Shown here in pieces: positions 34,601-42,547 of a stretch of 64,000 nucleotides of DNA. Origin of the DNA: Limnomonas spitsbergensis (Eukaryota > Chlorophyta > Chlorophyceae > Chlamydomonadales); NCBI GenBank assembly GCA_037349105.1, contig JAYJMM010000039.1, positions 5,486,501 to 5,550,500 on the forward strand. The letters run 5' to 3'. The notes below the pieces were generated by a model. That model was not told the DNA's origin. It saw nothing but the letters and a program-made list of their open reading frames with translations, and searched no databases. Numbering within the stretch: the stretch's first letter is position 1; each line of letters opens with the position of its first letter. The translations under genes were made by a program, and so were the position numbers.

Positions 34601-37600
34601 TTAGATCCAGCCCACTTGATATTTAGATCCAGCCTACTTCATCCTTATATCCAAACCACGTGATCCCTAGATCCAAACCTCTTGATCCTTGGATCCAGCC
34701 CACTGGATCCTTATATCCAAACCACCTGATCCTTGGATTCAGACCACTTGATCCTTAGATCCAGCCCACTTGATTCTTCGATCCAACCCACTTGATCCTT
34801 AGATCCAGCCTACTTGATCCTTAGATCCAGCCCACTTGATATTTAGATCCAGCCCACTTGATCCTTACATCCAAACCACTTGATCCTTAGATCCAAACCA
34901 CGTGATCCTTGGATCCAGCCCACTGGATCCTTATATCCAAACCACTTGATCCTTGGATTCAGACCACTTGATCCTTTGATCCAAACCACTTGATCCTTAG
35001 ATCCCAACCCACTTGATCCTTAGATCCAGCCCATCTCACGTCCGCCTGCATCCATCCCGGTGCCCAGGTGCTGGGATCCAACACACCTCACTCAGACCCG
35101 AGCAGCTGTGGCGTTTCTAAGGGGCCTGTCACTTAGGGGGGCGGACAAGTCCCCCCAGACATAAGGTTTCGGCCGGGACGGAGCCTTTCCACCCAAAAAG
35201 TTTGACAGAGGAAGAAAGCGAACTATCCTTCTGTATTAAAAAGCTTTAGTCCCGGACGCCAGTAAAACTTTCTGCGCGGAAAGACACCATCCCAAGGGTC
35301 GACTGCGGTTGTCGGGGGACTCGACCGACCCCCCAAGTGACCGGCCCCTTGCGTCACAGGGCGACTTGCTTTTACGTACTGTGATTACATATTATACGAA
35401 CACGTATACGTATGGCGATCGGGATCCCTAATCACTTGCCTCACCTCCGCCTGCATCCATCCCGGTGATCAGGTGCTGGGATCCAACGCACCTCACTCAG
35501 ACCCGAGCAGCTGCGGCGTTACTGGGCGACTTGTTTGTGTATATTCCGGCGGAGGAGGAGCGCATGCAGGTGGGGCGGAAGGGGGGGGAGATGATGAAAG
35601 GGGCAATTTGGGTATGTCTATTCTGGCTGAAAAGGAGGGCATGCAGGAGGGGTGAGGAGGGGGGAGGGGGCATGTGGGCAGGTTGGCAAAGGGGGGATCG
35701 CATGCGGTTGGGGCAAGGGGGGCGGGAGGGGGGCAGGGTGAGGAGAGGTTGGGTATGGGACTGTGGGAGGAGTTTCAAGTGGACAGGGAGAGAGGACGGG
35801 GAGGAGGGGGGCAGGGTTGGGGCCCCTGAGTCCCCCCAAAAAGCTGTTACTTTTGAAGACAGATGTGGACATGTTGCGGCAACGGGGGAGTTGCTGGTTA
35901 TCATCGCATGCTGCTGCTGCAGGCATGCAACAGGCTGTACAGCAGGCATGCGACAGGCTGTACAGCAGGCATGCAACAGGCCGTACAGCAGGCATGCGAC
36001 AGGCTGTACAGCAGGCATGCAACAGGCCGTACAGCAGGCATGCGACAGATATGCAGTAGGACCTGCAAACCTGGATGTTTGAATTCATGGGATTTTAGAA
36101 TGATCTCGTGCCTGTAAACGTGAACATCTGAAATGTTGGGATTTGGGGATATGATCTTGGACCTGCAAACCCGAATGTTTTGAAATGCTCAGATTCCGGG
36201 ATATGATGGTGGACCTGCAAACCCGAATGTTTTGAAATGCTCAGATTCCGGGATATGATGGTGGACCTGCAAACCCGAATGTTTTGAAATGCTCAGATTC
36301 CGGGATATGATGGTGGACCTGCAAACCCGAATGTTTTGAAATGCTCAGATTCCGGGATATGATGGTGGACCTGCAAACCCGAATGTTTTGAAATGCTCAG
36401 ATTCTGGGATATGGTCGTGGACCTGCAAACCTGAATGTTTTGAGATGCTCAGATTCCGGGATATGGACGTGGACCTGCAAACCTGAATGTTTTGAAATGC
36501 TCAGATTCCGGGATATGGTCGTGGACCTGCAAACCTGAATATTTTGAAATGCTCAGATTCCGGGATATGGTCGTGGACCTGCAAACCTGAATATTTTGAA
36601 ATGCTCAGATTCCGGGATATGGTCGCGGACCTGCAAACCTGAATGTTTTGAAATGCTCAGATTCCGGGATATGGTCGTGGACCTGCAAACCTGAATATTT
36701 TGAAATGCTCAGATTCCGGGATATGGTCGTGGACCTGCAAACCTGAATATTTTGAAATGCTCAGATTCCGGGATATGGCCGCGGACCTGCAAACCTGAAT
36801 GTTTTGAAATGCTCAGATTCCGGGATATGGTCGTGGACCTGCAAACCCGAATGTTTTGAAATGCTCAGATTCCGGGATATGGTCGTGGACCTGCAAACCC
36901 GAATGTTTTGAAATGCTCAGATTCCGGGATATGGTCGTGGACCTGCAAACCTGAATGTTTTGAAATGCTCAGATTCCGGGATATGATGGTGGACCTTCAA
37001 ACCCGAATGTTTTGAAATGCTCAGATTCCGGGATATGGTCGTGGACCTGCAAACCCGAATGTTTTGAAATGCTCAGATTCCAAGATATGATGGTGGACCT
37101 GCAAACCCGGATGTTTTGAAATGCTCAGATTCCGGGATATGGTCGTGGACCTGCAAACCTGAATGTTTTGAAATGCTCAGATTCCGGGATATGGTCGTGG
37201 ACCTGCAAACCCGAATGTTTTGAAATGCTCAGATTCCGGGATATGGTCGTGGACCTGCAAACCTGAAATTTTGAATTGTTCGGATCTCGGGATGATGCTG
37301 TGCGTGCAGGAGGCCATGGCGACTGTGGTGTCCACCCTAGAGAAGGCGGTTTCGGAAGCTTCTGTACCGCCCTGGCCCTCGGCAGTGGTCGCTGTGTCCC
37401 GGCTAGCGGAGGTGGGTGGGCAGGGCAGGTTGGGGTGGGCTGACAGAGATGGGTGGGAAGGGCAGGTTGGGGGGAGGATTCACTTTCTCAGATCGGTCAG
37501 CAGCATGCCCGCATGCCTTTCTTAGTGAGAGCAGGCTGTGTCTCCTCCAGAAGTTGCAGGGGTCAGGGTCCAGTTTGTTTCAACTTTCTACCCGAGACTC

Positions 37601-40007
37601 GTTTCGTTTCGAATGTGCTGGTTGTGCTCTGACCAGTTTTTAGGGTGTAGGTTTCAGTCAAGTTTTGTAACTCTAAACCCTAAAACCTGCCTTGTGGAAG
37701 TGCTGGCTGTGTCCCCACTAGTTTAGGGTTCGTTCGTTCAGTAACCAAGCAGAGGAAGGCTTCAGCATGAATTCGTATTTTTCTTATCCCCTGCCCCCAG
37801 GCAAGGGGTCCCCCCTCTTCCGCCACCACAAGGCCGATGTCGAGCAAAGCTCGACCTGCCTTTGGCCGTAGGCCCAAGCCTAAGGCTCCTGGCTCAAACC
37901 CTACCGGCCGTAAGCTAGATTGTAGCATACGTGTAGCTGAAGTGTAGCTGAAGTGGAGCTGAAGTGGAGCTGAAGTGCCCTGAATAAACAGTCGTCCAGG
38001 ATCCCTCAGGCGACTCTTCCGCCGCTTCGTCTAGGCCTTCCCTACCCTTTGACATACTGGTATCATTTTTAGGGATGTCGATGCTGCATGATGTTTGTAG
38101 TTATCGGTATACCGACCGGTCTCGGTATTATTGATATAAATACCGGTATGTAGGTGTCTCAATAATATTTACCGGTACCGGTATATAATTACGTAGGTGA
38201 TGGCTGCCTCCCCACCAATGCTCCACCCTCAGGGGCGGTTCTGTCCCGCCGCTTCCGCCACCCTTTCCACATGCGGTACCAGTACCGGATATATAATCCT
38301 TGGAATATCAGTGACTGTTACGGTAATGGCGCGGATGTGGCTTCGGCCCAGGCTGCGCTGTTTCCTTTACTCTCACGCCTCGCACGGGGCGTAGCTTTCT
38401 TTCTTTCTTCCATTGAATCTCAGTGATGGCTGTCTATGATCTCAGTGAAGCTGCCTCCCCACCAATTCCCCACCTTCAGGCGGTTTAGTTCCGCCGCCGC
38501 TCTCGCGAGGCCGTCCACCCAAAAAATCACCGGTTATACCGATGTGATATTAATTGTGTGATATTTATTTTATTTCATCATTACCGGTACAATGTTATTA
38601 GTCTAATTTATGATTGTTATGTTATTAATTTATTATTACAATTTTATTAATTTATGTGATGGCTGTGTCCCCACCCACCCACAGGCCATTCAGTTCCGCC
38701 GCTTCCGCCAGGCCGTCCGCCCCCATCACACCGGTAACACAATCTCATTCATTTCAGTTACGGCTGTGTTCCCTCCCTCAGGCAGTCCAGTTCCGCCGCT
38801 TCCGCCAGGCCGTCCGCCTGATGCACTGCCTGGCCTGCTTCGAGGGCCTCATGTCGCGGGCCCTGCTTGTGCGCCTGGCCGTCACGGAGCTCGCAGTACG
38901 ACAGTGCCTACCGTACCTGCGGGCAGCGCTGGCCACGACTGGCGGCGCAGCTTACCTGCTGGCAGTGGTGCGGCTCGAGGCGGTCGCCGCGGCGATGCCG
39001 ACCGAATGGTTCCAAGGTACAGAATTTGACCGTCCGGGCGTTTTGGAGGGGGACAGCACGTGGTGCGGCAGCGGAGTTGGAAAATACGCAGATCATGGCA
39101 GACATGTCGCATGACTAGTGCTCACTCAGTCATAAGAGGCGCCTCGTAACCCTTGTTCACGCTGGTTGATGCCAATGGGGATTTCATCTTGCTTCATGGA
39201 GGTCTCTACTTCATTTTGTCCACATGCCGCATGTCCCTATGCCACATGTCAACAATTAATTTGAGAGGATGCTTGTCAGCCCCTGTTGTCAACAGCCCAG
39301 GTTGACCAATTCCCTCTCCCAAGGGGTATCCACGACTGGCTGGTCCTGCCTTTAGTGCCTCGTGGTTTTCCACCACAAGCCCTCTGGTACTGACCCACTA
39401 CCTCCTTCCCCTCCTCTTCTTCTGACCAGCGGTTGTGTTAGTGCAGTTCAGATACACTTCGGCTACAGTTCAAATACACTTGAGCTACAGTTCAGATACC
39501 CTTCAGCTACATTATGGCCTACGGCCATGAGGGCCTAGTGCAGCAAGGTGCCTGCTGCTCGAGCCACTGACCGTAGGCCGGTCTTAGCTTGCTAGCTTGC
39601 TAGCTTGCTAGCTTGCTAGCTTGCTAGCTTGCTAGCTTGCTAGCTTGCTAGCTTGCTAGCTTGCTAGCTTGCTAGCTTGCTAGCTTGCTAGCTTGGTCCC
39701 CGTCAGCCCAGTGGTGGCCGCAGGCAGGCCCCCCAAGATGGTCTGGCGCATACTTCAATCTGGCGGAGTACTGAATAATATACGGAGAACTGATTAATAT
39801 ATGCTTGTTGAGCCGTGCTCAGGTGGTACTCCTCGGGAAGCCGGGCCTCTGGCGGACCACGTGGCCGCCCTGGCGCGCGCACTCGAGGGGCAGCGCGCCG
39901 ACCGATCGCGGGGGGCCCTCGCGGTACGCGTGTCGGCGGTGGCGGTGAAGATGGGCTGCCAAGATGCGGCAAGCCGACTCGCATCGGCCTACGGATTCAA
40001 ACTGTGA
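16688..40007 (+). CDS. ILP1: ILP1/PAXBP1 (GCFC1) homologue, 18 exons
   Basis: Exons: 16688-17036, 17661-17854, 18486-18667, 19494-19721, 20158-20317, 20906-21109, 21838-21945, 23413-23538, 25994-26078, 26724-26856, 28376-28490, 31404-31528, 33112-33291, 33812-33943, 35473-35569, 37310-37411, 38782-39016, 39823-40007. Phases close throughout (2,940 nt, 979 aa; Arabidopsis ILP1 is of similar length). Family landmarks in order: SSKQRKFRVK N-terminus, YSTERLKEMQRSVLS, FIPDDETIRLAKAKRERLR, EEQLRKAV, the coiled segment ending KYVFMQK, DEFGRNVNMQRE, YMHLSTPALFAPYVRLELL, WYEALFDYG, RCWDPTHLTQTR, and RLASAYGFKL before TGA. The family is nuclear; plant ILP1 is tied to cell-cycle/endoreduplication control and, with NTR1, to lariat-spliceosome disassembly and miRNA processing, while animal PAXBP1 binds PAX3/7. 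The end of exon 2 is the least certain border. Start 16,688 was chosen because the Arg/Lys-rich motif sits at the N-terminus in relatives; ATG 16,601 is an in-frame alternative. Introns are packed with satellites and copied exon edges. Confidence 0.88.
17130..17625. repeat. ATGGGCCATGCAC repeats in ILP1 intron 1
   Basis: Imperfect copies (about 50 bp) of a unit around TTTGCATGGGCCATGCACCT fill most of the intron before exon 2. The unit is rich in self-complementary GGGCCATGC/GCATGGCCC words, so both strands look similar and give mirror-image short ORFs. Confidence 0.85.
17855..18485. other. ILP1 intron 2, no feature seen
   Basis: Unique-looking, moderately AT-rich sequence with loose repeats of CATGCTTGTAAGATG type at 17,900-18,070. 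No exon, RNA gene or element is supported. Confidence 0.4.
18668..19493. other. ILP1 intron 3 with short internal duplications
   Basis: TGCGTTGTGCCTGATTTCA is repeated at about 18,680 and 18,731, and GAAAGCATGGCAAGGTT at about 19,349 and 19,443. TTTAGGG words occur at 19,230-19,300. No gene seen. Confidence 0.45.
19735..20157. repeat. CATGCACC microsatellite and a decoy acceptor of ILP1 exon 5
   Basis: CCCATGCACC-type words fill 19,740-20,060. At 20,066-20,100 CACTCAGGCGAGGCACGAAG repeats the true exon 5 border (20,153-20,175, CACTCAG/GCGAGACACCAAGG) together with the next 15 or so coding bases. This is a second, upstream, decoy 3' splice site. Confidence 0.8.
22350..23340 (+). repeat. Decoy copies of the ILP1 exon 8 start
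   Basis: Three decayed copies of the exon 8 opening lie upstream of the real one (23,413): at about 22,345-22,400, 22,446-22,500 and 23,290-23,330. The last reads CTCGCAGGTAAGGCATATGT, so it keeps an AG border and the AYVADLC-like coding stretch. A TIR element sits between the second and third copies. Confidence 0.65.
22550..23154. mobile_element. 605-bp non-autonomous TIR element
   Basis: ACCGTACTGTCAGTCTCATT (22,550 onward) is matched by its exact reverse complement ending at 23,154; the arms are 22 bp and continue with weaker similarity. The element lies among repeats of ATTACAATCCCATTATTATT on both flanks, so the exact target duplication is blurred. Inside, ATTGTCACGAGTTGGTT occurs twice. 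No transposase is encoded, so this is a MITE-like or deletion derivative inside ILP1 intron 7. Confidence 0.65.
23539..24265 (+). repeat. 106-bp tandem copies of the ILP1 exon 8 end plus donor
   Basis: The last 60 or so bases of exon 8 (encoding EDSLAELREDRAAAARDR) together with the following intron start are repeated at a 106-bp period. Four clear copies begin near 23,581, 23,687, 23,793 and 23,899, and two decayed ones follow at 24,010-24,260. Each keeps a potential AAG/GT donor. The period is not a multiple of three, so the copies cannot simply extend the reading frame. Confidence 0.88.
24325..25285. repeat. 64-bp satellite
   Basis: About 15 copies of a 64-bp unit containing CTAAAGCCAGGTTGAGTGCG and GGTTCAGGGTTAAACGCTAA, very uniform, in ILP1 intron 8. 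The TTTAGGGTTCAGGGTT part is telomere-like. Confidence 0.93.
25370..25535. repeat. ATCCCAAAT short tandem repeat
   Basis: About 16 copies of the 9-10 bp word TATCCCAAA/TATCTCAAA. Confidence 0.9.
25540..25993 (+). repeat. Ladder of four decoy acceptors of ILP1 exon 9
   Basis: Copies of the exon 9 start (true border 25,994, coding EREMLEPAEA) lie at about 25,549, 25,660, 25,767 and 25,866, spaced about 100-115 bp. All contain GACATGCTGGAGCCAG or a close variant (GCCATGCTGGAGCCAG, GACATGCTGTAGCCAG), and most keep a Py-tract and AG before it. Divergence grows after the first 30 or so exon bases. Confidence 0.85.
26105..26700. repeat. Degenerate CCCTAAA/AACCCT repeats
   Basis: The intron between ILP1 exons 9 and 10 is almost wholly AACCCTTAAACC, AACCCTAAACCC and similar telomere-like words on the sense strand. 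Confidence 0.85.
26857..28375. repeat. ILP1 intron 10: G-rich repeats, then unique and telomere-like sequence
   Basis: 26,860-27,290 repeats GGGGGGGCGCATGGGTGAGAC; the word GGGTGAGAC echoes the adjoining donor (AGAGG/GTGAGG). 27,300-27,830 shows no gene. 28,030-28,330 alternates TTTAGGG and CCCTAAA words around AACTAGGAGGTAGG units. Confidence 0.75.
28491..28800. repeat. GCAGGGTTTAGG repeats after ILP1 exon 11
   Basis: Irregular GGCAGGGTTTAGGC-type repeats. At 28,613-28,650 CAGGAGGAGGCAGAG repeats the end of exon 11 (28,476-28,490), a weak donor-side copy. Confidence 0.65.
28825..30470. repeat. 22-bp satellite
   Basis: About 74 copies of CTACCTTGGTAGTACTATTG plus TG (22 bp), nearly pure at the left and more variable to the right. 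The unit contains GGTAGTACTA, which is partly self-complementary. Four related copies recur in ILP1 intron 13 at 33,340-33,480. Confidence 0.95.
30550..31403 (+). repeat. CCCTAAA words and three to four decoy acceptors of ILP1 exon 12
   Basis: 30,560-30,900 is AACCCTAAGCCC-type sequence. The exon 12 start (true border 31,404) is copied behind CCGCAG at 31,043, 31,159 and 31,286, each with a variant of CCACGCGGCACGATGAGAT, spaced 116-127 bp; a fourth, very decayed copy is near 30,912. The decoys carry substitutions (for example a TAG in the third) that would break the protein if used. Confidence 0.88.
31529..32460. repeat. TTTAGGG then CCCTAAA repeats
   Basis: After exon 12 the sense strand is G-type: GGGTTTAGGGTTAAGTGTCC with GGAGTCCAGTCTAATA, a 43-bp unit repeated about seven times at 31,870-32,150. 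From 32,160 to 32,430 it switches to CCCTAAACCCTAAA. Confidence 0.85.
32640..33111 (+). repeat. Ladder of four decoy acceptors of ILP1 exon 13
   Basis: The Py-tract, GCAG and first 45 or so bases of exon 13 are copied at about 32,648, 32,765, 32,881 and 32,991 (period 110-117 bp) before the true border at 33,112. Copies keep GCACCTACATGCACCTGAGC or close variants. The last is nearest in sequence to the real exon. Confidence 0.9.
33292..33811 (+). repeat. Satellite copies and three decoy acceptors of ILP1 exon 14
   Basis: 33,340-33,480 holds TGTGCTACCTTGGTAGCACA units related to the 22-bp satellite of intron 11. The exon 14 start is copied behind CCAG at about 33,600, 33,672 and 33,748; the real one is 33,812. 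All share TTGTTTGACTATGGTGCC or a one-base variant and are separated by CCCTAAACCCTGAACCC words. Confidence 0.9.
34235..35040. repeat. About 21-bp CTTGATCCTTAGATCCAGCC repeat
   Basis: Around 35 imperfect copies in ILP1 intron 14. The part before it (33,944-34,235) shows no feature. Confidence 0.9.
35042..35472 (+). repeat. Decoy copy of ILP1 exon 15 split by a MITE
   Basis: 35,042-35,118 duplicates the sequence leading into and opening exon 15 (35,443-35,520), including CCCAGGTGCTGGGATCCAAC and CTCACTCAGACCCGAGCAGC. The copy continues (GCGACTTG) only after a 232-bp insertion at 35,119-35,350. Confidence 0.85.
35119..35350. mobile_element. 232-bp MITE, possibly hAT-type
   Basis: The ends are inverted: AAGGGGCCTGTCACTTAGGG at the left against AAGGGGCCGGTCACTTGGGG read from the right end, 22 bp with two mismatches. 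Left flank GCGTTTCT (35,111-35,118) and right flank GCGTCACA (35,351-35,358) both resemble GCGTTACT of the uninterrupted exon copy, which suggests an 8-bp target duplication that has since diverged. No coding capacity. Confidence 0.75.
35570..36062. repeat. G-rich tract and 26-bp GCAGGCATGCRACAGGCYGTACA repeat
   Basis: 35,575-35,830 is G-rich and partly repeats the donor neighbourhood of exon 15 (GCATGCAGG). 35,915-36,056 has about six 26-bp copies. No gene. Confidence 0.8.
36063..37305. repeat. 52-bp satellite running into the acceptor of ILP1 exon 16
   Basis: About 23 copies of a 52-bp unit with GGACCTGCAAACCCGAATGT and TTTTGAAATGCTCAGATTCC. The last, diverged copy supplies the sequence just before the real acceptor at 37,309, so the array appears to have grown from the intron end. 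Confidence 0.92.
37412..38200. other. ILP1 intron 16, left part
   Basis: No gene. It contains AGTGTAGCTGAAGTGGAGCT tandem words (37,925-37,980), two CCCTAAA/TTTAGGG words, and TACCGGTA-rich AT-containing sequence from 38,095. Confidence 0.45.
38195..38781 (+). repeat. Ladder of three decoy acceptors of ILP1 exon 17
   Basis: Copies of the exon 17 opening with its Py-tract lie at about 38,233, 38,480 and 38,691, before the true border 38,782. They share TTCCGCCGCTTCCGCCAGGC or decayed forms and a preceding GGCTGTGTCCCCACC-type tract. Confidence 0.85.
39017..39822. repeat. Last ILP1 intron with (GCTTGCTA)n
   Basis: 39,585-39,693 is about 13 copies of the 8-bp word GCTTGCTA. Before it are loose repeats of CAGTTCAGATACACTTCAGCTA (39,435-39,510). 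No gene. Confidence 0.85.
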
Positions 40008-40795
40008 AGCAGCTGTTGGTTTATGTTGGAAAGGATAAGGCAGGGCCGTACGATTTTTGTGCTCGGACCGATTTGTGGGCGTCAGATGCAATCTCCGCTG
40101 GACTCGAACATCGAAAATCACAGGCAAAGCGTTTTTCCGTCATGTCGGCGGTGGCGATTACTTTGACAAGATGCTCCCCACAATAAACCCGAACCTGCTC
40201 TTGGTACCAGGGAAGGCTGGGCTTTGCATTTTGTTTAGAACGGTGCATACACGTTGGGCCCTGCTGAGGAAACCAATTACCCCGAGTCTGCGTGTTCATG
40301 ACATAACACCTTTGGGCCATGCTGAGATGAGGCTCGGCCACGTCGGCAAACAAAAAGACAGCTAGTATAATCAAGGGAGAAGGCACAAGAGGAAAGAAAG
40401 GATAGCAAGTTCACCAACCAAACAAGAATAACACAGGTCGGGCAAACCGTGTTCCCTGCCCCTGAAGAGACTGTTCTTCAAAAAGCTCAGCTTTAAGTAC
40501 GAAATTCAGGTCCTCCCACCCCTGCATGCAGCTTCTCCGACGTCCTGTCTGGTTGGTGGGAAAATGAAAGGAAGCAAAGGCAAGAAGAAAGACAGAGAGG
40601 CGCACAAAGGGCGAAGAAAACACCCCTCCAGAGAACGGAAAGACAGATCGAAGGATCCCTGCCTCTGAAAGCAAGAGAGAGACAAAAAGGGAAAGAGCCA
40701 GTCCCCAGGTCGGCAAAAACAAGACAGCAGACTAGCCCTCAACAAAGATTCTGCGTTTCGGGCAGTGCATATAGGTTAACGAGCCTGCAGGCAGT
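40008..40795. other. Region between the ILP1 stop and the retroelement ORFs
   Basis: It should contain the ILP1 3' UTR and the 5' end of the retroelement. No TGTAA follows the stop within this stretch. I found no convincing match to the sequence downstream of pol, so no LTR pair can be drawn. Purine-rich from 40,370 on. Confidence 0.4.
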
Positions 40796-42538
40796 GTGCG
40801 CAGCAGTGGACCAAGAAGGCATGAAACCAGAGGGGAAACGCAATCTGATTCCTTCGCCAGGAATTACACAGGAGGGACGCAGCCAGGAAGACAGAACCAA
40901 GGGCAGCCCAGGGGGCAAGCAAGCAGTGAAGAACAGCAGTACTGGCAAAGCCAGGAGATGCCCAGAGAGCAGGAATACAACAGAGAACAACCCAGCTGGT
41001 ACAGCCAAGAGCCGCCCAGGGAGCGGGCAGACAGCAGGGAACAGCCAAACCAGCAAGGCCAGGAGCCGCCCAGGGGGCAGGCAGACAGCTGGGAACAGCC
41101 AAGGCAGCAATGCCAGGAGCCACCCAGGGGAACCGATGAATGCAGCAGGGGAGCACAGCAGGATCGGCAAGGCCAGGAGCCGCCCAGGGGGCAGGCAGAC
41201 AGCTGGGAACAGCCAAGGCAGCAAAGCCAGGAGCCACCCAGGGGAACCAATGAATGCAGCAGGGGAGCACAGCAGGATCGGCAAAGCCAGGAGCCGCCCA
41301 GGGGGCAGGCAGGACCAGGCAGAGCACATCCTTGGAGACCCGGGTCGGGCGACAGACCAGGCAGAAGTGAGACCGGGAGGCAGCCGCGCGACGGGAGTAG
41401 AAGCTCCGCAGGAAGAGCAGGCAGACAGCCGTCACGGGATGATCAGGAGGACAATGACAACAGATTCGACAGATACCGTCCAGGACGCAGCCCGTCAGGA
41501 GGCAGCGGAGGTGGATATGGATCGCGCTCAGAATCAGCGAATTCAGAGCCAAGGGGAGCGGACAGGCGCAGGCCAAGAACCAGGCAGGAGTCCAGCGACC
41601 AAGAAATGAAGAGAATCGACAGGGAGCAGGCGAAATTGACCCTGCAGCTGCAGCAACAGATGGTCCTGCAGCTGACGGGGGTGGCCAAGGTCACCAAGAT
41701 CCCAGCCATCCAAGGCAACGTGCCAGTCCTGGATATGTCGCACCCAGGCGCAGTTGCAGCCAGGAAATATTGCCAGGCGTGTGGATACTGGGGATCGCAC
41801 AACAGGCTGGCAATGTCAGATGACCAGCCAGCGCTGGCTGTGGTGGCCGGTGAAATAGCTGGATCATGCCAGTCGCCGTCAGCTATGACGTTGCTGATCA
41901 AGTCGCTGGTCAAGCTGTGGGACAGCAAGCCGGCCAGCATGGGGCCGCTGATGGCAGCCATCAGGGCGGCGCCCCATGCAGGAAACAGAATTGCCAGAGA
42001 AGTGGAACGGATCGGGCAGCAGTGGATCGCCCCAGCAGAGGAGCAGTGTTGCGAGGCCTCGCTGCTCACTTTGTGGATCAGGGTGGTCCAGGCGGAAGTG
42101 GGAAAACCAACTTCAGAGGAGAGGACAGCCATCACCAACCTCAGGCTAGGAGTAAAGACTACTCTAGACCCGGACGTCAAGCCAGAGGAGACGGTGGAAG
42201 CATTTGCTCACAGAGTGCTGACAACGGCAGAGTTGCTGCAGATCTCAAGGGATGCAGTAGATCACTTCGGCAGAAGCCACTCTGTCTCGCGCATGTTCCA
42301 TGACGGACTCCCAGCTGTTGCTAGAGCCAAGCTGAGCAAGTTCGTTATGACGGTGCCAGGGTACCTCAGCATGACTGATGAAGACCAGATCGCAGTACTC
42401 ACACAGCAGGTGGTGCTGTGGGAGAGGTTTGCCCTGGAAATGGGTGACCTGGGAGGAACCAGCTTCAGGCAGGTGACCAACAGCGGGCCTAGCCAGGGAG
42501 ATGCACAGCCCAACAGGGGCAGAAAAGAGAGAACATGA
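40796..42538 (+). CDS. gag segment 1: repeat-rich N-terminus and capsid-like domain
   Basis: The open frame runs from 40,796 (no ATG there; first in-frame ATG 40,958) to TGA 42,536-42,538. The first 250 residues are Gln/Arg/Glu/Pro-rich, with an imperfect tandem repeat of about 110 bp (near 41,058 and 41,168; motif QEPPRGQADSWEQPRQQ). From about residue 280 a helical region without low complexity (KLWDSKPASMGPLMAAIRAA, LRLGVKTTLDPDVKPEETVE) fits the capsid domain of retrotransposon gag. The next ORF continues in the same frame after a single stop and carries the zinc knuckle expected after a capsid. So the TGA interrupts one protein, by recent mutation or programmed readthrough. Confidence 0.7.
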   Translation: MRSSGPRRHETRGETQSDSFARNYTGGTQPGRQNQGQPRGQASSEEQQYWQSQEMPREQEYNREQPSWYSQEPPRERADSREQPNQQGQEPPRGQADSWEQPRQQCQEPPRGTDECSRGAQQDRQGQEPPRGQADSWEQPRQQSQEPPRGTNECSRGAQQDRQSQEPPRGQAGPGRAHPWRPGSGDRPGRSETGRQPRDGSRSSAGRAGRQPSRDDQEDNDNRFDRYRPGRSPSGGSGGGYGSRSESANSEPRGADRRRPRTRQESSDQEMKRIDREQAKLTLQLQQQMVLQLTGVAKVTKIPAIQGNVPVLDMSHPGAVAARKYCQACGYWGSHNRLAMSDDQPALAVVAGEIAGSCQSPSAMTLLIKSLVKLWDSKPASMGPLMAAIRAAPHAGNRIAREVERIGQQWIAPAEEQCCEASLLTLWIRVVQAEVGKPTSEERTAITNLRLGVKTTLDPDVKPEETVEAFAHRVLTTAELLQISRDAVDHFGRSHSVSRMFHDGLPAVARAKLSKFVMTVPGYLSMTDEDQIAVLTQQVVLWERFALEMGDLGGTSFRQVTNSGPSQGDAQPNRGRKERT

Positions 42539-42547
42539 CAGTGGGAG

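Noticed and set aside
36063..37305. Regular 52-bp array considered as a CRISPR
   Set aside because: There is no repeat/unique-spacer alternation; the whole unit repeats. The context is eukaryotic and intronic, with no cas genes. The same holds for the 22-, 64- and 106-bp arrays.
40739..41576. Leu/Ala/Pro-rich hydrophobic ORFs antisense to gag segment 1
   Set aside because: Mirror of the Gln/Arg/Pro-rich gag repeats on the other strand; they share its internal duplication and have no independent start context.
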